Shown here piece after piece: positions 11,904 to 23,449 of a stretch of DNA of 64,000 nucleotides. This DNA comes from Zanthoxylum bungeanum (lineage: Eukaryota; Streptophyta; Magnoliopsida; Sapindales; Rutaceae), in the NCBI GenBank assembly GCA_019454045.1, contig SKCR01035557.1, positions 62,001-126,000 on the forward strand, read 5' to 3'. Numbering within the stretch: position 1 is the stretch's first letter; every line of letters begins with the position of its first letter. The notes beneath the pieces are model-generated. The model saw only the letters and a program-made list of their open reading frames with translations, was not told the DNA's origin and did no database searches. The position numbers and the translations under genes are program-made.

Positions 11904-12381
11904 AGTTGTGAAGGAGCAATCCCATAATGATCCAAAATTTCCCAAGCTAACCTCGGAATAGGGAATCTAAGCCCATTAGAAAACGGTACTACATAAAAAC
12001 CAATCCATCCGGGATTTTATAATCGATCCTTTCAGACGGCAAGGGCACCCTCAGTTCCATTGATCTAGGAAATCTATACTTAATCCTAATTTCCATCAGC
12101 AAACTAGCCGTCATTCGACTAGCTGGGTTCTTGGTTAGTATGTTGGTAGGCTCACTTGTGCTTACCCCTCCACTAAATTCCTCGACAGCTGCCAATGATC
12201 TAATAGGAATTGCCTGCAACGGAACTTCATGCGACATAACGGTTACAGGTCCTTCCTCAAAAAACTCTTGACGCGACCATTCCCTTAATGATTTTTCTTC
12301 TGTTGATTCACTCGATGATGATCCTACGAATGTATCGATCTGTTCTCCTAAACTTTCTAAAGAGTCTCCACTCGAAATATT
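11904..12381 (-). pseudogene. antisense ORF of Tat-like element (gypsy-type putative transposon domain), copy 1
   Basis: Reads leftward from an open stretch beginning near 12381 through MSHEVPLQAIPIRS (12237) and MELRVPLPSERIDYKI. Compared with copy 2, one A is missing near 12011, which shifts the frame before the most conserved part. The C-terminus is cut by the hAT junction. The upstream boundary is a TAG, so the true start is lost. Family assignment (the gypsy-type transposon domain found in Tat antisense ORFs) rests on copy 2. Confidence 0.6.
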
Positions 12382-12769
12382 CTATTCAGCGAGTCTACAA
12401 ACAAATAATTTCTAGGATTTGGGTTCCTTAAAGATCAAATCCTACTCCTATCTCCAAACACAAATCCACCAAATAACATATGATTCTAAAGATCAAACAA
12501 CCTAATTTAGCTAAGAACAGATTGAAGCTACTCTACGAATATTCAAAGCAAATGAAGAACGCGAAGAGAGTGAAAGAAGTACCTTGAAGCCTTGAAGTTC
12601 TCTCCCAAATCAACTGATCTTGTGAAATGAAACAAATGAACCCAACAAGCCACACTTATACTACTTCTTTTGGCGGTTTATTCCCGCCATAAGACCCCTC
12701 GTTATTTGCGCTAGGTTTTACTCCGTTAAACGACACGTGGAAGATCTATAGAATGTAACTCATATCTAG

Positions 12770-14330
12770 TCAAGTGAATTCCTGAACCTGCATTTGGTTC
12801 AGTCGACAAAGGGACATTCCCCTGGACTCATGTCGAGTCAAGTAAACTCCTGAACCAGTCGACAAAGGAACATTCCCCTTGACTCATGTCGAGACAAGTA
12901 AACTCCTGAACCTGCATTTGGTTCAGTCGACAAAGGGGCATTCCCCTTGACTCATGTCGAGACAAGTGAACTCCTGAACCTGCATTTGGTTCAGTCGACA
13001 AAGGGACATTCCCCTTGACTCGTATCAAGACAAGTGAACTCCTGAACCTGCATTTGGTTCAGTCGACAAAGGGGCATTCCCCTTGACTCGTATCGAGACA
13101 AGTGAACTCCTGAATCTGCATTTGGTTCAGTCGACAAAGGGACATTCCCCTTGACTCGTATAAAGACAAGTGAACTCCTGAACCTGCATTTGGTTCAGTC
13201 GACAAAGGGACATTCCCCTGGACTCATGTCGAGTCAAGTAAACTCCTGAACCACCGTTTGGTTCAGTCGACAAGGGACATTCCCCTGGACTCATGTCGAG
13301 TCAAGTAAACTCCTGAACCACCGTTTGGTTCAGTCGACAAGGGACATTCCCCTGGACTCATGTCGAGTCAAGTAAACTCCTGAACCACCGTTTGTGGTCA
13401 GTCGACAAGGGACATTCCCCTGGACTCATGTCGAGTCAAGTAAACTCCTGAACCACCGTTTGGTTCAGTCGACAATGGACATTCCCCTGGACTCATGTCG
13501 AGTCAAGTAAACTCCTGAACCACCGTTTGGTTCAGTCGACAAGGGACATTCCCCTGGACTCATGTCGAGTCAAGTAAACTCCTGAACCACCGTTTGGTTC
13601 AGTCGACAAGGGACATTCCCCTGGACTCATGTCGAGTCAGAAAAACTCCTGAACCACCGTTTGGTTCAGTCGACAAAGGAACATTCCCCTGGACTCATGT
13701 CGAGTCAAGAAAACTCCTGAACCACCGTTTGGTTCAGTCGACAAAGGACATTCCCCTGGACTCATGTCGAGTCAAGTAAACTCCTGAACCACCGTTTGGT
13801 TCAGTCGACAAGGGACATTCCTCTGGACTCATGTCGAGTCAAGAAAACTCCTGAACCACCGTTGGTTCAGTCGACAAAGGAACATTCCCCTGGACTCATG
13901 TCGAGTCAAGAAAACTCCTGAACCACCGTTTGGTTCAGTCGACAAAGTACATTCCCCTGGACTCATGTCGAGTCAAGTAAACTCATGAACCGCCGTTTGA
14001 TTCAGTCAACAAGGGACATTCCCCTTGACTCGTATCAAGACAAGTGAACTCCTGAATCTTCATTTGGTTCAGTCAACAATGGACATTCCCCTGGACTCAT
14101 GTCGAGTCAAGTTGGACTCCTTAGCCTGCATTTGTTTCAGTCGACAAATGGACATTCCCCATGACTATAGTCGAGTCAAGATTGGACTTCTGAACCCGCA
14201 TTTGGTTCAATCGACAAATGGACATTCCCCATGACTCTTGCCGAGTCAAGTGGGACTCCTAAACTTACATTCGGTTCAGTTGACCAGAGAATGTTCCCCA
14301 TTACTTATGTCGAGTCAAAAATGTATCCAT
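12770..14330. repeat. tandem array, period about 67 bp, copy 1
   Basis: Some 23 imperfect units contain GGTTCAGTCGACAAGGGACA, CATTCCCCTGGACTCATGTC and ACTCCTGAACCACCG. Neighbouring units at 13261 and 13328 show the 67-bp step. Left units are a GTATCGAGACAAG variant, the centre is homogeneous, and right units are degenerate. Open frames across it on either strand are by-products of the repeat. Confidence 0.9.
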
Positions 14331-14586
14331 GGATCTTCAAACTGATCAGACGACCAAGAACCAATTACCATAAGTCAAGTCAAAACAGAAGGACTAAAGA
14401 CTTCGTCTGCCCAGACGATACACACGATATAGAAGAAGTTGCCACATTTTGCACAAAGCTCTTATAAAACAATCCAACAGAAGGTGATACATTCTTGTCA
14501 CGTGCTTTTGTGATTAGTATCATTTGACATAAACGTATATACTCTCTAAGACAAAACTTCTTTGACTTAGAGAGTAAGGGACAAAC

Positions 14587-15149
14587 TGTAAGAGCCAAAT
14601 TTCGTCTAAGGGTAAAACTGTCTTTCACCTTAAGCCCATCATAGGCCGAAACCAAAACCAAAGCCCAAAGAATTATGTATTTGATTACAATTAAAATCAT
14701 AAAGCATGGTCACTCCACTTAACCTAACTCTAGCACTAATCCTCACCACTCCACTTAACCTAACTCTAGCACTAATCCTCACTTACTCCAAAACCATTAC
14801 CACCAAACTTCAGATCATGTTTTATCTATAAATATGAGAAGAATACGGGAAGAAGGCAGCATTCAAGTCTCATTTCTCTCACCCTAATACTTCATGCTCT
14901 CAATCCTTAATCCCCTCATATATTACACGGCTCTCACGGCCAAACAAAGGAAGTAGAGGTAATATTCAACCTTGCTTTCCCATTTTACAAACTTATTTCC
15001 TGCCACTGACTTGGGCGTCGGAGTGTACCCGGTATCCACCACACCGGTGGTAGCCTACTCTCGTCCACTCTACTTTGTTTTTTGCAGGATTGCTAGTGCC
15101 CAACTTACAAATTCTGATTGGGGACCTCGGTCGAAAACCAGCGTCCACA
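14587..15149 (+). mobile_element. Tat-like gypsy LTR, copy 2
   Basis: Same termini TGTAAGAGCC and GCGTCCACA as copy 1. It is preceded by the polypurine tract and followed by the same hAT leader (ATTATCATTCTC). It forms the hinge of the tandem duplication. Confidence 0.9.
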
Positions 15150-15199
15150 ATTATCATTCTCAATTTTCTTATTCTTCTTACTCATTTCTTAAATAAAAA

Positions 15200-16340
15200 A
15201 TGACAAGTTCATCTGATAACATAATGTCAAATATGTCAACCCAAGAGAGCGGCCCTAGTGTCGGTTCACAATCACGGAGAAGAGAAGTTAAGTCTCGTTC
15301 CTCGGATGTTTTCAAAATTCATTTTCATTTCATTTAGACGATACTGATGAAGGTTCAAGAGCAGTATGCAACCATTGTGGGGTTTCATACAAATTTTCTG
15401 GTGGATACGGCAATATGATCAAGCACATGGAAAGACATCATGCGGTTGAACTTGGACTTGATACGACGCAAACTCAAATGGCTAGGTATGCATCATCTAG
15501 TAGAGGTACGAGTGCTGTAGATTTATTTAAATATTCTGATGCAAAAAATAGAGAAAAATTTACGAAATTAACTTGTATGACACATCTTTCTTTAAGCTTT
15601 GGTGAAAAACTTCATTTTACTAATTACGTGCATAATGCTTTAAATCCTACTGCATGTAGAATGACTAGAAATACAACAAAACGTCATATTTTTAAATTAT
15701 ACAAAGATGATAAAATTATTTTAAATGAAATATTTAAAGATATTAAAGATCGTATTTCTATATGTTCTGATATTTGGAGTGACCATTGGCGAACACACTC
15801 ATACATGGGTGTGACTTGTCATTGGATTGATGCATCATTTACCATGCAAAAACGACTTATTGCATTTAGAGTTTTTGATGACCAACATACTGCACAAAAT
15901 ATTTATAGAATGATGAAGGTAATTTTTGATGAATATGGTTTAGTAGATAAAATTTTAACAATTGGATTTGATAATGCATCTGCAAATATTGCATCCATCA
16001 ATGATTTAAAAGAAATATGTCAACCAAATTTAGGGGGTCGGTTTTTTCATATTCGTTGCACATGTCATGTCCTTAACTTATTTGTTCAAGATGGTCTAGA
16101 AAAATTATTACCTTTCATTGATCCTATTAAGAAAACACTTAATTGTATTTGGTCATATTCTTAAGTTATGAGAGAATTGACCAAGTTTTGTAAAATAAAT
16201 GGTATCAAACCGATTAAATTTTCAATAGATGTTCCAACACGTTGGAATTCAACTTATTTTCTTTTATGTCAAGCATTACAATACAAAGATGCATTATTAG
16301 TTTTTTTTTTCTCAACGTGTTCAAAATATCACATTTTTTC
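15200..16340 (+). pseudogene. hAT transposase N-terminal half, copy 2
   Basis: Nearly identical to copy 1, but one T is missing near 15337 in the run coding the FHFHL segment, so the initiator ATG at 15200 is out of frame with the zinc finger. A clean frame resumes at 15415 (MIKHMERHH) and runs to the TAA at 16164. It covers the RNase H-like domain only and is cut by gypsy DNA at 16441. Confidence 0.85.
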
Positions 16341-16441
16341 CTAGTCAATGAGATATTTGTGAAAAAAATTTAGAAATTTAAAATTTTTAATGATGCTACT
16401 TTAATTTTTAGCGGAGTTTATTATCCTACAACATATTTATT

Positions 16442-16916
16442 AGTTGTGAAGGAGCAATCCCATAATGATCCAAAATTTCCCAAGCTAACCTCGGAATAGG
16501 GAATCTAAGCCCATTAGAAAACGGTACTACATAAAAACCAATCCATCCGGGAATTTTATAATCGATCCTTTCAGACGGCAAGGGCACCCTCAGTTCCATT
16601 GATCTAGGAAATCTATACTTAATCCTAATTTCCATCAGCAAACTAGCCGTCATTCGACTAGCTGGGTTCTTGGTTAGTATGTTGGTAGGCTCACTTGTGC
16701 TTACCCCTCCACTAAATTCCTCGACAGCTGCCAATGATCTAATAGGAATTGCCTGCAACGGAACTTCATGCGACATAACGGTTACAGGTCCTTCCTCAAA
16801 AAACTCTTGACGCGACCATTCCCTTAATGATTTTTCTTCTGTTGATTCACTCGATGATGATCCTACGAATGTATCGATCTGTTCTCCTAAACTTTCTAAA
16901 GAGTCTCCACTCGAAA
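16442..16916 (-). pseudogene. antisense ORF of Tat-like element, copy 2 (longest version)
   Basis: From MSHEVPLQAIPIRS at 16776 the frame runs leftward through ELRVPLPSERIDYK, GWIGFYVVPFSNGLRFPIP and AWEILDHYGIAPSQL, then crosses into hAT sequence after about residue 112. The open frame extends upstream without a Met to a TAG near 16917 (acidic, Ser/Glu-rich). The L-x-H-Y-G-[IL]-x-P-[SA]-Q-L motif matches the gypsy-type putative transposon domain (Transposase_28-like) of plant Tat antisense ORFs. C-terminally truncated, so not functional. Confidence 0.6.
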
Positions 16917-17308
16917 TATTCTATTCAGCGAGTCTACAAACAAATAATTTCTAGGATTTGGGTTCCTTAAAGATCAAATCCTACTCCTATCTCCAAACAC
17001 AAATCCACCAAATAACATATGATTCTAAAGATCAAACAACCTAATTTAGCTAAGAACAGATTGAAGCTACTCTACGAATATTCAAAGCAAATGAAGAACG
17101 CGAAGAGAGTGAAAGAAGTACCTTGAAGCCTTGAAGTTCTCTCCCAAATCAACTGATCTTGTGAAATGAAACAAATGAACCCAACAAGCCACACTTATAC
17201 TACTTCTTTTGGCGGTTTATTTCCCGCCATAAGACCCCTCGTTATTTGCGCTAGGTTTTACTCCGTTAAACGACACGTGGAAGATCTATAGAATGTAACT
17301 CATATCTA

Positions 17309-18860
17309 GTCAAGTGAATTCCTGAACCTGCATTTGGTTCAGTCGACAAAGGGACATTCCCCTGGACTCATGTCGAGTCAAGTAAACTCCTGAACCAGTC
17401 GACAAAGGAACATTCCCCTTGACTCATGTCGAGACAAGTAAACTCCTGAACCTGCATTTGGTTCAGTCGACAAAGGGGCATTCCCCTTGACTCATGTCGA
17501 GACAAGTGAACTCCTGAACCTGCATTTGGTTCAGTCGACAATGGACATTCCCCTTGACTCGTATCAAGACAAGTGAACTCCTGAACCTGCATTTGGTTCA
17601 GTCGACAAAGGGGCATTCCCCTTGACTCGTATCGAGACAAGTGAACTACTGAATCTGCATTTGGTTCAGTCGACAAAGGGACATTCCCCTTGACTCGTAT
17701 AAAGACAAGTGAACTCCTGAACCTGCATTTGGTTCAGTCGACAAAGGGACATTCCCCTGGACTCATGTCGAGTCAAGTAAACTCCTGAACCACCGTTTGG
17801 TTCAGTCGACAAGGGACATTCCCCTGGACTCATGTCGAGTCAAGTAAACTCCTGAACCACCGTTTGGTTCAGTCGACAAGGGACATTCCCCTGGACTCAT
17901 GTCGATTCAAGTAAACTCCTGAACCACCGTTTGGTTCAGTCGACAAGGGACATTCCCCTGGACTCATGTCGAGTCAAGTAAACTCCTGAACCACCGTTTG
18001 GTTCAGTCGACAATGGACATTCCCCTGGACTCATGTCGAGTCAAGAAAACTCCTGAACCACCGTTTGGTTCAGTCGACAAGGGACATTCCCCTGGACTCA
18101 TGTCGAGTCAAGTAAACTCCTGAACCACCGTTTGGTTCAGTCGACAAGGGACATTCCCCTGGACTCATGTCGAGTCAAGAAAACTCCTGAACCACCGTTT
18201 GGTTCAGTCGACAAAGGAACATTCCCCTGGACTCATGTCGAGTCAAGAAAACTCCTGAACCACCGTTTGGTTCAGTCGACAAAGGACATTCCCCTGGACT
18301 CATGTCGAGTCAAGTAAACTCCTGAACCACCGTTTGGTTCAGTCGACAAGGGACATTCCTCTGGACTCATGTCGAGTCAAGAAAACTCCTGAACCACCGT
18401 TTGGTTCAGTCGACAAAGGAACATTCCCCTGGACTCATGTCGAGTCAAGAAAACTCCTGAACCACCGTTTGGTTCAGTCGACAAAGGACATTCCCCTGGA
18501 CTCATGTCGAGTCAAGTAAACTCATGAACCGCCGTTTGATTCAGTCAACAAGGGACATTCCCCTTGACTCGTATCAAGAAAAGTGAACTCCTGAATCTTC
18601 ATTTGGTTCAGTCAACAAGGGACATTCCCCTGGACTCATGTCGAGTCAAGTTGGACTCCTTAGCATGCATTTGTTTCAGTCGACAAAGGGACATTCCCCA
18701 TGACTATAGTCGAGTCAAGATTGGACTTCTGAACCCGCATTTGGTTCAATCGACAAATGGACATTCCCCATGACTCTTGCCGAGTCAAGTGGGACTCCTA
18801 AACTTACATTCGGTTCAGTTGACCAGAGAATGTTCCCCATTACTTATGTCGAGTCAAATG
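17309..18860. repeat. tandem array, period about 67 bp, copy 2
   Basis: Same array and same order of sub-variants as 12770-14330, with small unit-level differences. This points to duplication as a block rather than independent amplification. Confidence 0.9.
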
Positions 18861-19123
18861 TATCCATGGATCTTCAAACTGATCAGACGACCAAGAACCA
18901 ATTACCATAAGTCAAGTCAAAACAGAAGGACTAAAGACTTCGTCTGCCCAGACGATACACGCGATATAGAAGAAGTTGCCACATTTTGCACAAAGCTCTT
19001 ATAAAACAATCCAACAGAAGGTGATACATTCTTGTCACGTGCTTTTGTGATTAGTATCATTTGACATAAACGTATATACTCTCTAAGACAAAACTTCTTT
19101 GACTTAGAGAGTAAGGGACAAAC

Positions 19124-19676
19124 TGTAAGAGCCAAATTTCGTCTAAGGGTAAAACTGTCTTTCACCTTAAGCCCATCATAGGCCCGAAACCAAAGCCCAA
19201 AGAATTATGTATTTGATTACAATTAAAATCATAAAGCATGGTCACTCCACTTAACCTAACTCTAGCACTAATCCTCACCACTCCACTTAACCTAACTCTA
19301 GCACTAATCCTCACTTACTCCAAAACCATTACCACCAAACTTCAGATCATGTTTTATCTATAAATATGAGAAGAATACGGGAAGAAGGCATTCAAGTCTC
19401 ATTTCTCTCACCCTAATACTTCATGCTCTCAATCCTTAATCCCCTCATATATTACACGGCTCTCACGGCCAAACAAGGAGTAGAGGTAATATTCAACCTT
19501 GCTTTCCCATTTTACAAACTTATTTCCTGCCACTGACTTGGGCGTCGGAGTGTACCCGGTATCCACCACACCGGTGGTAGCCTACTCTCGTCCACTCTAC
19601 TTTGTTTTTTTCAGGATTGCTAGTGCCCAACTTACAAATTCTGATTGGGGACCTCGGTCGAAAACCAGCGTCCACA
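19124..19676 (+). mobile_element. Tat-like gypsy LTR, copy 3
   Basis: Same termini and flanks as the other two (TGTAAGAGCC to GCGTCCACA, then ATTATCATTCTC). It precedes the only hAT copy that retains the transposase C-terminus. Confidence 0.9.
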
Positions 19677-19726
19677 ATTATCATTCTCAATTTTCTTATT
19701 CTTCTTACTCATTTCTTAAATAAAAA

Positions 19727-21770
19727 ATGACAAGTTCATCTGATAACATAATGTCAAATATGTCAACCCAAGAGAGCGGCCCTAGTGTCGGTTCACAATC
19801 ACGGAGAAGAGAAGTTAAGTCTCGTTCCTTGGATGTTTTCAAAATTCATTTTCATTTTCATTTAGACGATACTGATGAAGGTTCAAGAGCAGTATGCAAC
19901 CATTGTGGGGTTTCATACAAATTTTCTGGTGGATACGGCAATATGATCAAGCACGTGGAAAGACATCATGCGGATGAACTTGGACTTGATACGACGCAAA
20001 CTCAAATGGCTAGGTATGCATCATCTAGTAGAGGTACGAGTGCTGTAGATTTATTTAAATATTCTGATGCAAAAAATAGAGAAAAATTTACGAAATTAAC
20101 TTGTATGACACATCTTTCTTTAAGCTTTGGTGAAAAACTTCATTTTACTAATTACGTGCATAATGCTTTAAATCCTACTGCATGTAGAATGACTAGAAAT
20201 ACAACAAAACGTCATATTTTTAAATTATACAAAGATGATAAAATTATTTTAAATGAAATATTTAAAGATATTAAAGATCGTATTTCTATATGTTCTGATA
20301 TTTGGAGTGACCATTGGCGAACACACTCATACATGGGTGTGACTTGTCATTGGATTGATGCATCATTTACCATGCAAAAACGACTTATTGCATTTAGAGT
20401 TTTTGATGACCAACATACTGCACAAAATATTTATAGAATGATGAAGGTAATTTTTGATGAATATGGTTTAATAGATAAAATTTTAACAATTGGATTTGAT
20501 AATGCATCTGCAAATATTGCATCCATCAATGATTTAAAAGAAATATGTCAACCAAATTTAGGGGGTCGGTTTTTTCATATTCGTTGCACATGTAATGTCC
20601 TTAACTTATTTGTTCAAGATGGTCTAGAAAAATTATTACCTTTCATTGATCCTATTAAGAAAACACTTAATTGTATTTGGTCATATTCTTAAGTTATGAG
20701 AGAATTGACCAAGTTTTGTAAAATAAATGGTATCAAACCGATTAAATTTTCAATAGATGTTCCAACACGTTGGAATTCAACTTATTTTCTTTTATGTCAA
20801 GCATTACAATACAAAGATGCATTATTTAGTTTTTTTTTCTCAACGTGTTCAAAATATCACATTTTTTCCTAGTCAATGAGATATTTGTGAAAAAAATTTA
20901 GAAATTTTAAAAATTTTTAATGATGCTACTTTAATTTTTAGCGGAGTTTATTATCCTACAACATATTTATTTCTTCTTGAAAGTTTGAATATTGTTGGTA
21001 CTCTCGATGAACATCTTGAAAGTAACGATCATAATGATATTGTTTTGTTAGAAGCCATTACTGTTATGAAACATAAATGATTGAATTATTTTAGAGAAAT
21101 TCCTTTACTTTATCTTATTACTGTTGTTTTTTATCATAGATTTAAATTAGAAGGTTTGAATAGTGCTTTACAAGCTTACTATACTTATTTAGGAATATTG
21201 GATGATATTGATATTACAAGAATAATAGTGAGATTAAGAAATGATTTAATTCAGTTATTTAATGATTATATTGTAAGATATAACTTAGGAACATTAGGTG
21301 AATCTAGTATTAGCGAACTGGTAATTCAAACAAGACTTAGCGTAGGGGATCGTTGGTTACTGCAATGAAATAAAAAAATTAGGGATTCGACAACTAATAA
21401 CTCCGAATTAGATAATTATTTATCTATAAATTTCGAGTTTCCTACTGAAAGTTTAGTTAGTAAAAATTTTAAAATCTTTGAATGGTGGAACCGACATCAA
21501 AATGTATATCATGTTTTATCAATTATTGCTAAAGAGATATTGGCAGCACATATTTTCACCGTTGCGGTTGAGCAAGCCTTCAGCTTAGGAGGCAATATAT
21601 TGGAAGCTAGACGATCTTCATTACATCCAAGCACTCTAGAAGCAACAACGTGTGTGGATGATTGGACTCGAGCTGATCTGAGACAACAAGAAGATGCCCC
21701 TCATGATTTTGAAGACTTGTTCGATAATGCATCTGCAACAACAAGTGCAAGCGGAATGAGAGCTGAATGA
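19727..21770 (+). pseudogene. hAT transposase, copy 3 (both halves present, nonsense-mutated)
   Basis: Starts MTSSSDNIMSNMSTQ, followed by a BED finger (CNHCG with H-x4-H), the RNase H-like region (ICSDIWSD, GFDNASAN), a TAA after NCIWSYS (20692), then VPTRWNSTYF. C-terminal pieces follow at 21081-21368 and 21540-21770. The last contains the hAT dimerization motif (VEQAFSLGGNILEARRSSLH, then DDWTRAD). At least four in-frame stops separate the pieces. Homology is continuous across about 11903-equivalent to the C-terminus, so this copy shows the original uninterrupted order. Confidence 0.85.
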
Positions 21771-22130
21771 TCAACTGATAATGATGATTGATAATTACAA
21801 AATTGTAAATTTCCAAAGGGAAAATATCTTAAAATTGTAATGGAATTACGTGAGCTTTAATTCCTCTCACCCCTGGAGGATACATATGCAACTTAAATTT
21901 TTTAAAATTTAAGTTCAAGCTCTTTAATTTAATAATTTTATTTATTTATTAAATTAATCTAAATTATTTTCGATTTTTTTATATAATTTTTTTATAAAAA
22001 GAAAAGGTTCGAACCAGAACCGACCGATTCGGTTCCGGTTCGGTTTACGGTTCCGATTTCACTTAAGTGTGGAACCGAGAATCGGCCGGTTCGGTTCGAT
22101 TCCGAACCGCCGGTCAGGTCTACTTTAGAT

Positions 22131-23299
22131 TATAATAAAAGGATATGAGCCGCCAATTAGATTACATAAACATTATGAAATATTATTTCTCTTCATCATA
22201 ATCCTTCATTAAATTCTATTTCACACACTAATTTATTTTATAATATAGATATTTATATTTTTGAAAAGAATACAATGAAAACAATATAAATAATTTTTTT
22301 ATTTTTTATTTTTTTTAAAAAAAAAGTAAAAAGGGAATTGACACAATTTTGGGATAAAAGTGATAGAGCACAAAGGAAGAGATTCGGTGACGTGGCTTGA
22401 ATTAAGCGTTCGTGCGGTGGACCCCACAGGGATCACTAAGTCAAATACCCTTACTTGTACGATTAGATTAGATTTACTTTCTTAATTAGGTTTTGTATCA
22501 TTTAGATTTTAGAGGGATTTGCCCCTTTTTTTGGCTTTTACTTTTCTGTCTTTTCATCTCTTCACCGGTGGTTTTAAGATTTTGAATTCTCGTATGCCAG
22601 AGAAAATGAGAACTTCACATATCGTGAGAATTTGAACTCTTGATAAAAATAGCCCGCGGTAAAATGCAAGACCCATCAGTTAGAACGTTAAGGCGTTCAT
22701 TTCAGGGCAAACAAATGAATCAAAATTTTGAAAAGTTGGTCTATAAATTCAAATTCAAATTCAAATGTTATTTGTTAATATGTTTAAGATTTTGAAAAAA
22801 TTCGATTTATTAAATTTTGAATTAATACTCTTAATGTATTTTTTCAGACCAAAACTTAAATAAAAATTACTTAAAATATGATTGGATTTTTTAAAACCCA
22901 ACCCATTCGCCAACCTAATTCATGGAATGTAAAAAAAAAGTACATTTTATTTTATTTTATTATTTTTCTCATGCATTTACTAAAATTAGGTATTTTATTT
23001 GGTTATATTTTCCAAATTATTGGTTGGAATAATGTCATGCTCATCAACAACCGTCTATATTATAAATACATCAAGAGTGATGGTAGAACTAATTTTTAAA
23101 TTTTATCAATATATTTGAGATTGAGCCAACTTTTAATAGATAATTATTGTAAAATTAAATCATTAACTATCAATTAAAAATAAGTGAATAGCCAATAAAA
23201 TTAATTGTCAGATATTAATTATCATCGTCTTCAAATCTCATGCTTGAATTGAAGTCAATAATTCAAGTTTGCCTGAGGATAGGATAGTAGTATATGTCC
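22131..23299. other. AT-rich intergenic DNA
   Basis: No supported gene. A tRNA-like phrase (GAATTTGAACTCTTGA near 22627) may be an old SINE remnant, but I cannot define ends. Confidence 0.5.
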
Positions 23300-23449
23300 C
23301 CAAGGAACGTGGCTTGATGGTGTATGGTTCAAGATCTCAATCCAGAATGCGTTTCTTATAAGAACCTAAGACATCCGAAGATTTTACATATTCCGCTTAA
23401 GCCCCAGATAAAGTGGTTCGACGTTTCCAACGATTTGGAAAAAAAAAGT
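23300..23449 (+). mobile_element. diverged SINE, same family as 5655-5843
   Basis: Aligns with the minus-strand SINE at 5655-5843 through GTGGCTTGATGGTGTATGGT and ATGCGTTTCTTATAAGA, ending in an A-run at about 23441-23449. The box B segment is partly deleted. I could not find target duplications. Confidence 0.55.

Larger units (their letters stand above)
11904..14586 (+). mobile_element. 3' internal region of a Tat-like gypsy element, copy 1
   Basis: This 2.7-kb block has, left to right, an antisense reading frame (11904-12381), about 0.4 kb of leader-like DNA, an array of about 67-bp repeats (12770-14330) and a purine-rich tract GAGAGTAAGGGACAAAC (14570-14586) directly before the LTR at 14587. 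Tandem repeats plus an antisense extra ORF between pol and the 3' LTR are characteristic of Tat-lineage elements such as Retand. It joins hAT coding sequence at 11903/11904 without a recognisable terminus. Confidence 0.75.
16442..19123 (+). mobile_element. 3' internal region of the Tat-like gypsy element, copy 2
   Basis: Near-identical to 11904-14586, with the same hAT/gypsy breakpoint (CATATTTATT, then AGTTGTGAAGG), the same antisense ORF, the same 67-bp array and the same polypurine tract before the LTR at 19124. The shared breakpoint shows that both copies descend from one rearrangement. Confidence 0.8.
9829..22122 (+). mobile_element. hAT transposon expanded to 12.3 kb by an LTR insertion and tandem duplication
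   Basis: The left end TAGACCCGACC and the right end (minus TAGACCTGACC) are inverted repeats. The flanking octamers CTTTATAT (9821-9828) and CTTTAGAT (22123-22130) match at 7 of 8 positions. The right subterminal region has CGGTTCCGGTTCGG repeats. Inside are a TATA-like TATATAAATATG at about 9936, three LTRs, three transposase N-terminal halves, two copies of a gypsy 3' region and one transposase C-terminal half. The element is no longer autonomous. Confidence 0.85.

Noticed and set aside
12828..13779. Several 60-100-codon frames with VQSTRDIPLDSCRV-type repeats
   Set aside because: They are translations of the 67-bp tandem repeat, present on both strands and without a start context.
12770..14330. 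Regular repeats that could be mistaken for a CRISPR array
   Set aside because: The units are contiguous with no unique spacers, the context is a plant retroelement, and the block is duplicated with its host element.
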